Source: Plasmodium malariae
Taxonomy: Eukaryota; Apicomplexa; Aconoidasida; Haemosporida; Plasmodiidae
Assembly: GCF_900090045.1 (NCBI RefSeq)
Contig: NC_041787.1
Coordinates: 2,663,001-2,727,000, forward strand
Reading direction: 5' to 3'
Length of the DNA stretch: 64,000 bases
Of this stretch, positions 27,425 through 40,200 are shown in pieces. A model generated the notes under the pieces. That model was not told where the DNA came from, did no database searches, and saw nothing but the letters and a program-made list of their open reading frames with translations. A program made the position numbers and the translations under genes. The first letter of the stretch is position 1, and every line of letters starts with the position of its first letter.

Positions 27425-28330
27425 TGTATATAGATTTACATGAATTAAATAGCAAAAATTAAACTGGTGTAATATTAATATTTATATAAATGAAAAAATA
27501 TATTTAATATGTTTATATGTGGCTTGTAACTTTTTTTCATACAGAAAATTTTAAAAACAAAATGCACAGGAAAAATTCCTCTTTACTTTTTAATAGTATT
27601 AAAATAAGGTAGCATAATTTGTAAAATATGAAATAAACTATTCTAATATACAATATAATTATATGAAAAAAAAAGGTTGTTTAATTGTAAATAAAAATAA
27701 ATTTAGAGGAAACTACTTTTTTCTATTTGTTTATTTATATGAATCTCATATATTTGTATTATTATATTATACAAATAAATAAAATAATTCTAGTTCATTC
27801 CAATATACATTTCCTATTATAATGCAATATCTATTTAGGAATATTTTGGACATTTTAAAATAATATAAATAGATAAATGTTTACTATGTATAAAGCATAG
27901 ATGTTTCTCTTTTATTTTATTATAATTGTTTTTATTGTTAAGATTATAACTCTCATATTATTTCATTTAATATTTATAATAAGTTTTAACAATATATACA
28001 CTGGTTAAGAATCTGAACTTCACGAATTTTACTAAAATTAAAAATTAATTAAACGAAAAGTAATTTTAAATAAAATGTAAGTAATGTATGTGACAATAAG
28101 AATTTATTACTTAAATTAAGAATATACGTCCTGTAAAAACTTGTTTTAATTATAAATGTAATACTCGATAAATAGACTATATCATACAATTAAAAAGTAA
28201 TCTGTGAATTCTCTCTATCATAATGTATATGGAAGTTAACGTTTTACTTTTACCTTTATAACATTTAACTTTGTATAATATATATTTTTATATTCTATAT
28301 ATAAATATATGTAGAAACATTAAATATTTT
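27425..28330. repeat. Conserved 5' flank of PIR gene (copy 2)
   Basis: Upstream region of the PIR pseudogene, similar in order and spacing to 3712-4620 and 39291-40200. The anchor near 28213 (tctctctatcataatg) is 789 bp from the ATG, the same distance as in copy 1. Confidence 0.6.
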
Positions 28331-30158
28331 TACATTTTAAATTGATTATAATTATATAACAAAAATAAAAGATGAAAAAATTTAATTAACTTTTAAATAA
28401 TATAAGTTTTTAATAGTATGAACATTACATATATAATTACATCATAAAATTGTTATAGAGGTTTTGACAATACTATAACCTCATATATATTACAATTTAA
28501 ATATAAATCTCTATATTATAAATAAAGATATATTATATTGTTTTGTAAGAAATTTATTTATGGAATTTTAACATTATTAATCTCTAATTTTGTTGAAATT
28601 GCTCTACTATAAGTTCATATTGAAAGTCCCACTTATATAATTATTAGTTTTATTAATCATATGCTAAGTATTTTTGAATATATATAAATTAGAACATGAA
28701 ACACCTTAAATATTTCAGCCTTTTTAAAAACATATAATTGGCCATTGATACCTTAATATCAATATTTTTAATATATATACTTAGCAAAATTAACAATCTT
28801 GTTAATACAAGTTTTAATGTTTTTTAATTATATATTTTTATCTTAATAAATATTAAAAGTTATGATATTTATGAAGTCACATTCTTTTCTTTATATGACA
28901 TAAGCTTGTATTTAACTCTTGTTAGTTCAGGTTCAAGTTATTAGTACTCTATATTGAAAAATTGATAATTCAATTTTAATTTGTAAAATGGTTACATACA
29001 TGGTAGACAATTAATTTGCTTATTATGAAGTTTTACCAATCAAAGAAAAAATACATTTATTATATTTTGATTATACTTGCATAACAGTGTATTTAATAAC
29101 ATGATATACGAATTAATTTAATATTTATTACAAAATAAATTAGTAACAAAAATAAAAATTTCTTTTTATTCCAAATATTATTATGCAAATATATTAGTGA
29201 ACTAAAGTTATTAGGATTTAGTATATTTTATATGGGAATTACTTCATAGTTTTTTTTTTTTTTTTATATTACTGCTAAAATATATATATATATTAAAAAA
29301 TAAAAAATTGAATAATATCCTTAAATTTACAAAATTTGCATTTAGAAATGTTAATATAAATAATATATAATTAAAAATTATTCCATTTAAAAATTATATA
29401 GTAGCGATAAAATATAAGTTCTTATTTGCGTTTAAAGTAAGTATTTTTTGTGGATTAGTTCCTATGTTGTATATTTTATTTTTAAAATATATTATTGTCC
29501 ATAAAAGAAATGCATATATTTATGTATTAACTAATATATCAGCTATTAAAAATATGATATAAAAGGTCGTATAGATTATAGTTTTCTTCATTTGATACTA
29601 CTATTATTATATTGTTATAATAATTAATAATTTAATAGGCATAACAAGTTTTCCAAGAATATAATACTTATGTTAAAAATATCAATAGAAACGTATCGAT
29701 AAAAACAGTAATATTTGTCTTAAAATATATAGAAAAGCATTATTTATATTCTCTACGTTCTCTATATATTTAATATTTCAATATATTAAGAATTAAAATA
29801 TATTGTTTTTTATTTTGTTTTGAAAATAATTAATAAATATTTACTTAAAATACTGTATTAAATTAATAATTTACAAATTTTTTATGTTTATTAATTAATT
29901 TAAATCACTTCATTTTAATTAATTTTATTTTTATGTACATATAGTTAAGATAAAAAATTTATAATATACATTTAAATTTACATTTGATTATCTCAGTTGT
30001 AAAAAAAATTATAGTTACGTAGTTTTCATTATGTTTTTACTAAAAAATATGAAAAACAGATTAACTAAAAAGTAATTGTATATTTAATTTTTAAAATAGT
30101 ACCATATTTTGTTAATTATATCCTTACTTCTTGCATTTCTATATTAAAGTTCTATATA
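28331..30158. other. Intergenic upstream of fam-l gene
   Basis: A/T-rich sequence without a recognisable gene. The last 150 bp should include the promoter of the fam-l gene. A cattatgttttta segment near 30025 matches the sequence at the same distance before the fam-m gene at 34497. Confidence 0.45.
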
Positions 30159-31134
30159 ATGGATAAAAAAATAAAGTCACTGATATTTATTAAAATTCCT
30201 AAGTTTACCCTTTTAAGTTTGATATGTTATATTTACATCTATATGGTACGATATTATTATTTAAATATATTTGTGTTATTCTTGTTTTTTTTGTTTTATT
30301 TTTGTAATTACTTTTTTTAGTGCGATATTATTTATTTTTTTGATATTCATTTCTTTTTTTGATTTTTTAGAGTACATTTAATAAATATTTGTATGAAAGT
30401 TACAATTATAGTACAAAAATACATGGAAAAGCATATCGTATACTGTCAAAATATAAACAGGATAAATATTCAAGTAGCGTAAGTTTAAAAGAAGAAATGA
30501 CAAATAATGGAATGAAAAAAAAGAAGATATATCTAATAATATGGAAGGGTACACTGGAAAAAGAAAACATGCAAATGTAAGTCCATCAGAATTTAAAGGA
30601 AACTGTAAATCATATATGAAAAAAAACAAGTGTATGTTTGAAACAAAAAATTATTCCTACTTTGAAAAAAAAATATTCAAAGAAATGGATTTTATGGATT
30701 TTCTTAAAAACAACAAGATAATTAGTAATAGGTTTTACAGAAAAATCATACGTAAAAAATGCGTACTACCATTTGTTTTACCTTTATTAATGTTCTTTTT
30801 GTTATCAGTACTACCCATAGTAGATTTATCGTGGGGTTTGGTAGATGGAAAAGGGTTGTGGGGTGCAATAGGTTTTTCGAACACTTTGAAAGAATGGGGA
30901 AAAACTGGGTGGTTGAAGACAGTATATAAGTCGCTGAAAGATGTAAAAGGATTTTGGACAACCATTGGAAATACGTCTGAAACTATCAGTGAATTGCATG
31001 TATTAATAAGATTATTTAGAATCCTAATATATGGCTTACCGTTTTTAATATTAGGTATAACACTTATATCAAGGGCTGTTTATTATCATAAAAAAGTTAA
31101 AAAATATGAAAGAATAAAATTCAGACAAAGATAA
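30159..31134 (+). pseudogene. fam-l-type exported protein, single frameshift in A8 run
   Basis: Exon 1 is 30159-30245 (29 codons, LIFIKIPKFTLLSLICYIY; donor GTACGA). Exon 2 is 30371-31134 after GATTTTTTAG, opening with the family landmark STFNKYL and then AYRILSKYKQDK. Exon 2 is 764 nt, one base short. At the A8 run (30515-30522) the first frame runs on to a stop near 30580. The other frame carries the rest: SYFEKKIFKEMDF, two membrane spans either side of a Trp- and Gly-rich stretch (VDGKGLWGAIGFSNTLKEWG), and the tail KKVKKYERIKFRQR with TAA at 31132-31134. Apart from this single base the gene is complete (about 280 residues), so it is either a very young pseudogene or has a homopolymer error. 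Function of the family is unknown; export is predicted. Confidence 0.87.
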
Positions 31135-34100
31135 AATTAATAATGAGTTACATACTTATTTCTGTAATAAAATAATTAATGTGAACTAATAATTACAATA
31201 TATATAAATATATATAATAAACATATCAATAATTGCTTAATTCTTATATATGAACATACAGATAAGGGAATTTTTGATGGACAAGTTAAAAAAATACTAT
31301 CTTAGTTTTTTTGTGAATTAGAATGTTTTAATATATTTCTATCTGTAGTTTTAATTATTGTTTGAGCTTTAATGTAAATAATGGCTTTGGGTATATTAAA
31401 GTATTCTAGTAAATTCGTATAAGTATATGTTTTTGTACGTTATTATTACTATATAAAAAGACAATTTATACAATTTTATCAATATTTTGTGTTAATTTAT
31501 ATTTTAACTATAATAAGATTTCTTTATATTTGATCTCTTTCTAATATAAAATGATTATTTGTTGGTATATTTAGATAAATGTTTAATTAGATTTATATTA
31601 AAAAAAGATATATTACATTTTTCGTTTAACAATTAAATGTGAAGGTATATTGTTGTATTGATACATATATATTATATGAGGAAATATTTAATATTTATTA
31701 TATAAATAAGTTTATTAATAATGTGTTATAGAACTTATTTATTTAAACGTCCTCTTAACAAACATTTATATTTTTTTTAATGGTTTAAAGAGAAAATATA
31801 GATATATATTAAATCATTATTTTTATTAAATATTTCAAGTTATTATTTTTTATTTTCTACGATATAAAATGATTATATTAGTGAATTAAATGTACTTATA
31901 TATTAACAAATAATATGAATTATTTTCATTTTTTTTGCCTTTCATAATAGTAAAATTTTAAATATATCCATATGTCACTAAAAAAGTGAATTATAGTTAG
32001 GTGTCATGGATAAATATATATGTTTTCTGCATTCATCTAATAATTTGTATGTAATATTATATATTTATTTCCTCCTTTTTTATGTATAAAAATATATCAA
32101 TTGAAGAGTTATTATTATTTTAAAGGTGTATAAAAAAAATATATTTAAATTATATTGACAAATACTAATACATTTATATTTGTAATGTAAATTTTTAGAT
32201 AAAACGATAATAAAAGAAGCATTATTTTTTTATTGATAATTCATATGCATATTATATTGTTTTTTTTTTAATTAGATATGTTTTATTTTAGTTTTATTAA
32301 AAAAATTTCAATATATTATTGTAAAAGATTTTATTAAATAAGTATATTAATTTTATATTAGAAATATCAATAAATTACTTAGTTTTAAAAAAAAAAAAGG
32401 AAAAAATCTATTAATATTTCCTTTGTAAAAGTAAAAATATTTTTACTACATTTTAGACAATAATACTGAAGGAAAAAAATGAATTAGTCTAATTGAATAT
32501 AGTGTTGAACACATTACCATCTAAAAATAAAATATATTAGTATACAAAATAAATTTATAAGACAGAAATATAAGAAAGAATATTGGATCTAGAGGCGAAT
32601 GATGATATAATAAGATATTTATTCTACTACATATATATAGTAGCATAATTCATATATAGTGTAAATATATATTAAGGAAAAAATATATTTTTTATAAAGA
32701 ACTTAATTTATTTGTATATTACTGCTTAATTGAGTAAAATCATAAATAATTTAAAAAAATATGATTTATTTTTAAAAAAATAGACTAAAATATTGTTTAG
32801 AAATCATAAATATTGAAAGAAAAAAAAACCTGTATTTATATTTAAATGTTTAAGAGGAATATGTTAGATAAAGAATTTATTTTTCTTAAATAATATCATA
32901 ATACAAATATTTTTGTTTTTAAACATTTTAAAAAAGTAATGGATTATATTTTTTATGGCAATATTTTATATGATGTAAAATGTTAAATACTCAAATCATT
33001 GCAATATAAAAAGATAGATAAGGAGGTTAAATATATGTTGAGGTAAAAGTATAAATAATGTAAAACTATAAAAATATAATGATATTAATTTTTGTAATAT
33101 TTTAACATTTTCTAATGCTGTTTATTATTACCTTGTATAAATAATTTATTTTAAATATAACTACAATATAACCATATATTTCAGATTATTACAATAATAT
33201 TTTGTGAGTATATCTTTTTCATAATTATCGCTGTTTAAGTTACACATATAGAACAAAAAAATATGCGTATAATATATTTTTTGTTTATAATTTTTTTAAT
33301 AAATGATTATTGTTTTTATGTTTATGTTTATTTATTTTAGTTCACGTTTAATACTTGTTCCTGACATAACATATTTTTAAAGGAATATATAAAAAATAAT
33401 ATATATTTTCTGAAATTAATAGAAAAATTACTAAAATATACATTTTAGTAAATTATTTTGTCTTTTACTATTTTTTGTGTGCAAATTATTCATTATACAT
33501 ATTATACTTAATTGTAAATTCATTTCATTTGGAATATTCATTAATTAATATAATTGCATGCAATATTTCTATAAACATTTTATCTTTAACAACACTTGTT
33601 CTTTATCCTTTTTCTACCATATTAGTATTTCTTCTAAATATATATATAATAAATAAAAAATTAAAGTATAATGTACTCGAACATAGAGATTTTTCATGGA
33701 GAAATGATGGAATAAATCAAAATTAAAAATTGTAATTTTTAAAAATAATAGCACAAATATAAAGAATGAATTATTGTTTGCTTTATAGTGTCTATATCTT
33801 TATAGATTAGGTAGTATAGATTAAATTCATCATTTTAAAAGAATTATACACCATAAAATATTGTCATTAAGGAGAAACTAATGCTCCTATTATAAATGTA
33901 ATAATATACAACGTTTTTTTTTTTATTTTGTTATTATAATTTTTATAGTGTTATAATAATTAATGTTCTATAAAATATATCTAGATTTTCCTAAATATAA
34001 TGTTTACAAATTTTGAATTATTATTATGATAACAAGCTTAAAATTATTAATTATTACGTTAATATATTGAAGGATATATTATATATGTACTCCACATTCT

Positions 34101-34496
34101 ATGTAGTAGATAAACACAATATTTACATTTAATATAACAACCCTTACTTATTTCTTATTTTATTCCGAAAATAATTAATAAAAGTATTATCTAATTAATA
34201 CACTACGTTAAGTTAAATATATATTTAATTATATACGAACAAATTATAGTTAATTTATTTTTAAGAAACTTATTTTTATATTAATATAACATTATTAGTT
34301 ATACAATATATTTCTAAAGTTATGTTACTATTTATATGTAGTATAATTAATTCTAATTATATATATTTTATTATGTTTTTATGAGAGAATTATAAAAAAA
34401 AAATTTTTTATAAATATAGAACTGTTTGTTATTGGAAGTATATTATATTTTTGTTAATATTTTCCTTAATATAATATAGTATTAAAGATATACATA
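31135..34496. other. Intergenic with fam-type 3' flank and one weak frame
   Basis: The first 420 bp resembles other fam 3' flanks, with the shared ctaatataaaatgattatt element at about 31541. An open frame at 33475-33726 on the plus strand encodes a hydrophobic stretch ending KYNVLEHRDFSWRNDGINQN. The C-terminal part reads like real protein but no family, start codon or partner exon was found. Close to 34357-34373 is an AT-rich element shared with other fam genes. Confidence 0.4.
34357..34373 (+). promoter_or_regulatory. Shared upstream element, 140 bp before a fam-m start
   Basis: ttatatatattttatta occurs here, 140 bp before the ATG at 34497. Identical 17-mers lie 143 bp before the fam-m start at 47341 and 145 bp before the fam-l start at 54006. 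It could be a promoter element or merely inherited with the duplicated gene. Confidence 0.35.
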
Positions 34497-35387
34497 ATGG
34501 GACACAAAATTAATATAATAATATTTATTAAAATTGCTGAGTTTATCATTTTATCATGGATAAGCAATTTTAGTAATTATGTGGTAAAACAATATAATAT
34601 ATGTATAATATTTATTATTTATAATTTTTTTGTTTTGTATTAATCATTACAATATTTTACCATTAGTTTATTTATTCTAATTAAATCTAATTATTTACTT
34701 TGAATTTTTAGTGTATATCTGGCAAATCTTTGGACGGAAACTGTAAGTATGATAGAAAAATAGATATAAAACGTTATATATTATTAGAAAAATATAAACA
34801 TAACAAAGATTCAGATAATATACTTTTAAAAGAAAGATTCCCAAATATTGAAATTGACAAACAGAAAGACTTATCTCATGATGAAAAAGTAACGAAAAGA
34901 AAAAATAAACAATTAAAAAAAAGTTTATTAAATAAATCGCACTACTATACAGAAATAATAGATTATAATAATGCAATTTTTGATGGAAAACACTTCCATT
35001 TTGAAAAAAAATGGATTAAAAAAAAAAAATTATGATGATTTTCTTGATAAGAAGAGGAGAATTTGTGATATATTATTAAAAAAAATAAAATTTAGCAGTT
35101 ACGGATTGGCAGCTTTTATATTTTTTCTTTTTATGTTGATCGGAATAGGATTGCCAATATTACGTGGATTAGGGTATATGGAAGGAAAAATAAATATTCC
35201 TTTTAGTTCACAAGAATTGCTTGATACTGTGAAATCTATTGTAGACACTCTTTGTCCAGAAAAATATTCTTATCTAATAATGTTCTCACTAATTATCTTT
35301 ATATTATCTGTCATAATTATAATAGCTCTTCCTAAGATCTTAAGAAATAATGAAAAATACAAGAAAATTAAGTTGATGAGAGAGTAA
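34497..35387 (+). pseudogene. fam-m-type exported protein, single frameshift in A12 run
   Basis: Exon 1 is 34497-34583 (29 codons, hydrophobic, FIKIAEFIILSWISNF; donor GTAAAA). Exon 2 is 34712-35387 after GAATTTTTAG and is 676 nt, one base too many. The N-terminal hydrophilic part leads to LLNKSHYYTEIIDYNN and FDGKHFHFEKKWIKKK, a landmark shared almost exactly with the gene at 47341. The A12 run at 35018-35029 then shifts to TGA (35031-35033). The other frame continues YDDFLDKKRRICDILLKKIK, a first membrane span, a loop (KYSYLIM after a single Cys), a second span and the tail KILRNNEKYKKIKLMRE with TAA. With one A fewer the gene would be complete, about 253 residues. Either a recent pseudogene or a homopolymer length error. 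Confidence 0.87.
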
Positions 35388-36949
35388 CATGAACAATAAG
35401 GTATTTTTATTTTCATATAAATTAATGATTAATAAGAATTATTATATGTAATATGTTTATTGTTATATACTTTATAGTCATACTTATTATTGATACAATT
35501 TTGTAAATAAACATGAGTATAAGGTTTTATTTTTATACGAACATTAATAAATTAAGTTTTTCGATTTTTTGTATATTTGAATGTTTTAATTATTTTGAAT
35601 TTGTATTATAAATTATGGTTGCATTATATTTATATATTATTGCTTTATTTATTTTTTGGTGTGTTAAAATATATTGTCATTAAATATGTATATATTAAAT
35701 CAAAATTAATATATAATATTAAAACTAAAATATATTTATTGGTACTATTTAGAATTCATATTTTAAATGAAAATAATTGTGTTGTCTTTTTTATCTTATA
35801 CAATTCTAAAATGACTACTTGTATATGTAATAAGAAAAGTATATGCTTAGCTTTTTTTTAAAAATAAAAATATCATTTTTTGAATTTAATCAAGCAAAGT
35901 AAATATATTATATTACATATATTTTACTAAAGGAAATAAATATAATTTTTATTATATAAAATAATTTTTATAAGAAATATATTATGAAATATAATTATTA
36001 TGTAATACTTTTTAAGAAACCTTTTTTTTTTCATGATATACATAAGAAATTATAATGTATAATAAAATAATAACTTTTTTAAATAAGATTTTGCGTTTAT
36101 GGAGTATGGATAATGCTTTAATATTATCCCTATTACTATTTTACTTTATTCTTTAAGCTTATATATATTATTAAGTACATAATTAACATATTTTAAAAAG
36201 AAAAATATATAATTTAGTGATTTTAGAAATGTAAAGATTTATATTATTATTATATATGAATAAGAAAAAGTAAAAATAAATAAAAAATGAATTTTAAAAA
36301 TATTTTTTTAAGCTGGTAAACAAATTTTTTTTGATTCGTCTATTTTTACATATAAATGAATGCAAATTTTTTGTATATAAAGTTTTTTTTCTTATTATAT
36401 AAAATAAATTATTAAAATTTGCTGAATTTATAAGGGATCTAATTAAATAATTTTTATATATTAATTTAGTTAAAAATATTTTAATTTGGTATGACATAAG
36501 AAAATTAGCAGGGAAGCGATACTTCATTATTTTTATAATTTATTTTTGTTATATACCTTATTATTAAGTTCTCTGTGCACACACATATATATATATGTAT
36601 ATATAGTATAATAATTAATTAAAGTAAAATAAAAAAAAATTATTAAAATATGACAAAATTGTGTCCTTATATTTAATAGTTGGTGAACTAAATACTGAGC
36701 ACTTCTGTATATAATAAACGTATGATAACTATAATGAAATCTTCATTAAAAATAATACTAAACGCTTCCTTATCATAAAAACTTTTAAATTTGTTATTTT
36801 TATATGAAGAATTCAATGTTTTTTTTATGTTGTAATTTTTCAGTATTATGTATTCTTTTATTTTACTATTTTGAATGTCATATTAAGTAAATCCGAAAAA
36901 AGTTATATCTAAATTAATGTCTAAAATGTGTATATATAGTAAAATCTAA
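35388..36949. other. Intergenic with fam-type 3' flank
   Basis: The first 430 bp matches other fam 3' flanks (attctaaaatgactact at about 35803). The 94-codon frame at 35577-35861 lies inside this homologous flank, which is not open in the sister flanks, so it is not credited as a gene. The minus-strand frame at 36294-36527 has no support. Confidence 0.5.
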
Positions 36950-38161
36950 GGACTCATATATTTACATGCAATAATTAAATATATCAATATTCTGAAATTT
37001 CTAATTAACAAAATAAAGCGGCACTTAAAATTTTTATATGATTAAAAATGGGAGCTTCCATAACTAACAGATCAAATGTACAGTTATATATATAATTAGT
37101 TTCGAGAAGGCTATATAAGTGTAATTATCTTTGAATACTCAAGAAAAGGATAATTATCTTTTAATTTTTCTGATTCTATATGTGTTATTATATTACTACA
37201 TCCTTTATGGGAATATTTATAGAATATTTGCTTTAGTATAAAATAAATAGAAATAAAATATAAACAAAAAAACGCTATTTATTTTTACTATAATTCATTT
37301 TAATAAAAAATTATAATTATAATGTAATTATATATATGTTTTTTATTTATCCTATGTCCATTTGTTTACCCCTCTTAAATATTATACATATAAAAGGGTA
37401 TTAAATAACAAAACAAAAAATTAAGTATTGTGCTTAAAAAAGGTATATATATGAATTATTAACTAATAAATAAAAATATTTATATTTAAAATACATCAAC
37501 AATATTATATTTTTCTCTTATCATCATGCATGTATATCCTTTTTAAAATTCCACATATAATAGCTGCAACATGCAAGAACAATGATGAAATGCTCTGTAT
37601 TAGGTTTAATTTTCAATTCTACATAATTTTAAAAGAAAAAATAATTGCAAAAATATTATATGCAAATTCTTATAAAGAAAATGTATAAATTTTTTATTTT
37701 TTGGGTAATCCTTTTATTTCAAATTTTTTTTTTTGTTTTTTAACTTGTATAGTAATAGTATTGGTATAGTTTTTAATGGTTCTTTTTGTTTTCCTTTATT
37801 ATTCTTTTTCAATATTTACATAATAAATATTATTTAGTATTACTGTATAAGAAATTTAATACTTATTGAATAATCTTTTGTGATATATTTAATTTTTAAA
37901 ATTATTTGTTTTGTATACTGGATAAAAACTTACGTATAAATGTATTTTAGCGCTACTATTTCTTAAATTTGTTCCGATTATTTGTTAATCTTTTCTTTGA
38001 AAAACTTTTATATTAATATTATTGTAATTTTTATGAACTTTTATTTATTTCTTTATATTTTAATTAATTTTATTTATTAATAAATTTTCACACGTATTCA
38101 AAATTCATTTCTCTGTGTATTAGATTTTTTAATGCAATTAATATAAACTGCAATTATTGTA
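36950..38161. repeat. Conserved 3' flank of PIR gene (copy 3)
   Basis: Downstream region of the intact PIR gene, similar to 1400-2520 and 25100-26273. The tttatgggaatattt segment near 37206 matches the one near 1621. Confidence 0.55.
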
Positions 38162-39290
38162 TTATATATCTCCTTTAGGCTGATAACTTATATTATGAAA
38201 ACTTTTTCCATGAATTCTATTAACTTCTTCTTGTATGTTTTGTATGAATTTTGTTGTTTCTTCTTCAAGTTCAATTATTGTTTTTCTTTTTAAACGACTA
38301 TGTAACCAAGATTTCAGTGGAGTAAACTATATGAAAAAAAAAAATACGTATACTTAAAAATATAATTATTTTATTCTAGTAATTCTTGAAAATAAATATA
38401 ATCATCGAAGTATTATATCCTTACTCTTATGTATAGTTTTTATTAACCTTATATAAAAAAAATAAAGTGAATAATGTTAGTAATGCTACAGATGTTGTTA
38501 AACTGGCAACAAATATATAATCTACTTGTGTAGGTGGTAAAATATGTGGTAAACCAGAACAAGGTGCTACATTGCGCATTTTATTATCATATGCTTTCTT
38601 GAAATTGGATAACTCCTCACAAAAGGCATCTTCCTTATTTTTTTGACATTTGTCATAATGATCAATATAAAAGTTGTAACAGTCTTGAATTTGATTACAG
38701 TAACCGCCATTAGATATGCCATTTGTGCCATCATATTTGTGAAAAGCATCATAATAACTATATAGTTTATTAAGATTATTTAAAATATCACGTTTAATTT
38801 CTTCGAATTTTTGCTCACATATATTACCAAGTTCGGAAGAAAATTTATTATATTCATCAAACCAACTAGATTGCTTATTATATTTTTCTTTATTATTTAT
38901 CCAGTAATTCAAGTATTTGCAACGTCTTATTCTTTCAGGAAAATAATCCTGCTTTATTTTCATTAAATACACGCCAATTTCTTGACAAGCTTCTGTAAAG
39001 TTAGAAACACTCCTAAACATTTTAGCACATGTTTTTCCAGAATTTAGTTCAGTAGTTTTATCATAAAAATCTTGAATGGTCTTATCAAAGTCTTTTTTGT
39101 ATCTAAGAAATAATTCCACGCAATTATCCTAAAAATAAAAAAAATAAATAATAACATTTAAATGAGCAAAATCCCTCTTAGATAAAATATATATTTATCT
39201 ATTTCTATAAAAAAGAAATCTTGAATACAATATTATATATAATAATATAAATATAAGTTTTACGTTTTCTGCTATGACTTCAGATGCCAT
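38162..39290 (-). CDS. PIR (vir-like) protein, three exons, intact, 290 aa
   Basis: Only fully intact PIR copy in the window. Exon 1 is 39290-39264 (MASEVIAEN), exon 2 is 39128-38448 (227 codons, phase 0 both ends) and exon 3 is 38326-38162 (starts FTPLKSWLHSRLKRK, ends in TAA). All introns are GT-AG. The ectodomain (residues 10 to about 210) carries the PIR cysteine pattern: CAKMF, ACQEIGVYL, RCKYLNYWINN, ICEQKF, YCNQIQDCYNFYIDHYDKC, FCEELSNFKKAYDNK, PCSGLPHILPPT. A membrane span lies at about residues 213-235 (SLTTSVALLTLFTLFFLY). The 54-residue cytoplasmic tail is basic, then Glu/Gln-rich. PIR proteins are variant surface or exported proteins, generally expressed from few copies at a time; binding partners are unknown here. 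Flanks on both sides match those of the two other PIR copies. Confidence 0.9.
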
Positions 39291-40200
39291 TGTATAAAAG
39301 AATATAAGAATTAAATAAAATAAATTATATCGATATCATGTTAATACATATACAAATAAAAGAAATGCTCCATAGTACATTTATATATAGTATATTCCTT
39401 TTGTCATGCATAAAATTTAAAAAGAAATTCCTTAGAAAAAAGTCTTAATTAATTTTATACTTAATATTATAAGAATAAAGTACATTCTGTATAATATAAA
39501 ATAAAAGTCTTTAATTATTAATATAATAATTTGAAAAAATATATTACTTTATTGTAATTAAAACAAATTTATACAGAAAAATATTTTTCCAATTATTTAT
39601 TATTCATATGGGGATTATGTAGTTGTGTATATATATTTTACAGAAAATTATGTTAATTTTAATACATATTTATATAAATTGTACATTATATTGGAATATC
39701 TATTTAGGAATCTACTTTGATTTTTTAATATATTAAAAATATATAGATACTATTTCTTTCGAAAGTATAGTTTTTTCGCTCTTATTGATTATCATCTGTT
39801 TCTAATGTTAAAATAACATCATTCAAATTATTTGGATTAATTTTTACTGTATTTTATAATAATATATATGTTCGTCAAGAAACAAAACTTCATGATTATT
39901 GCTGAAATTAAAATTTTAGTAAATAAAGGAGGAATTTAACTAAAATGTAAATATTATATCTGAGAATAAGTATTTTTTTGTTAAATTAAAAATATAACTT
40001 TTTAAAAAATTAGTTTTAATTATAAACTTATTGTTCTATGAATAAATTACATTGAATAAATATAAAATAATCCCTTAATTTTCTCCCTTCCATTACATAT
40101 AATTATTAACATTTTAAGTTCATTTTACATTTGACTATGTATAATATATAATTTTGTATTGTATATATAAATATATACAAAAAATTAGATATTATCATAC
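39291..40200. repeat. Conserved 5' flank of PIR gene (copy 3)
   Basis: Upstream region of the intact PIR gene, similar in order and spacing to 3712-4620 and 27425-28330. The anchor ttctcccttccattac near 40080 is about 795 bp from the ATG. It probably includes the promoter of the intact copy. Confidence 0.6.

Noticed and set aside
30378..30965. Minus-strand frames opposite the fam-l gene (30378-30629, 30735-30965)
   Set aside because: Antisense to a gene with strong family landmarks and proper splice sites.
34695..34976. 93-codon minus-strand frame opposite the fam-m gene
   Set aside because: Antisense shadow of fam-m exon 2; composition is Phe/Leu/Tyr-rich as expected for a complement of Lys-rich coding DNA.
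35577..35861. 94-codon plus-strand frame
   Set aside because: Lies in a fam-type 3' flank whose sister copies are not open, so it is more likely conserved noncoding sequence.
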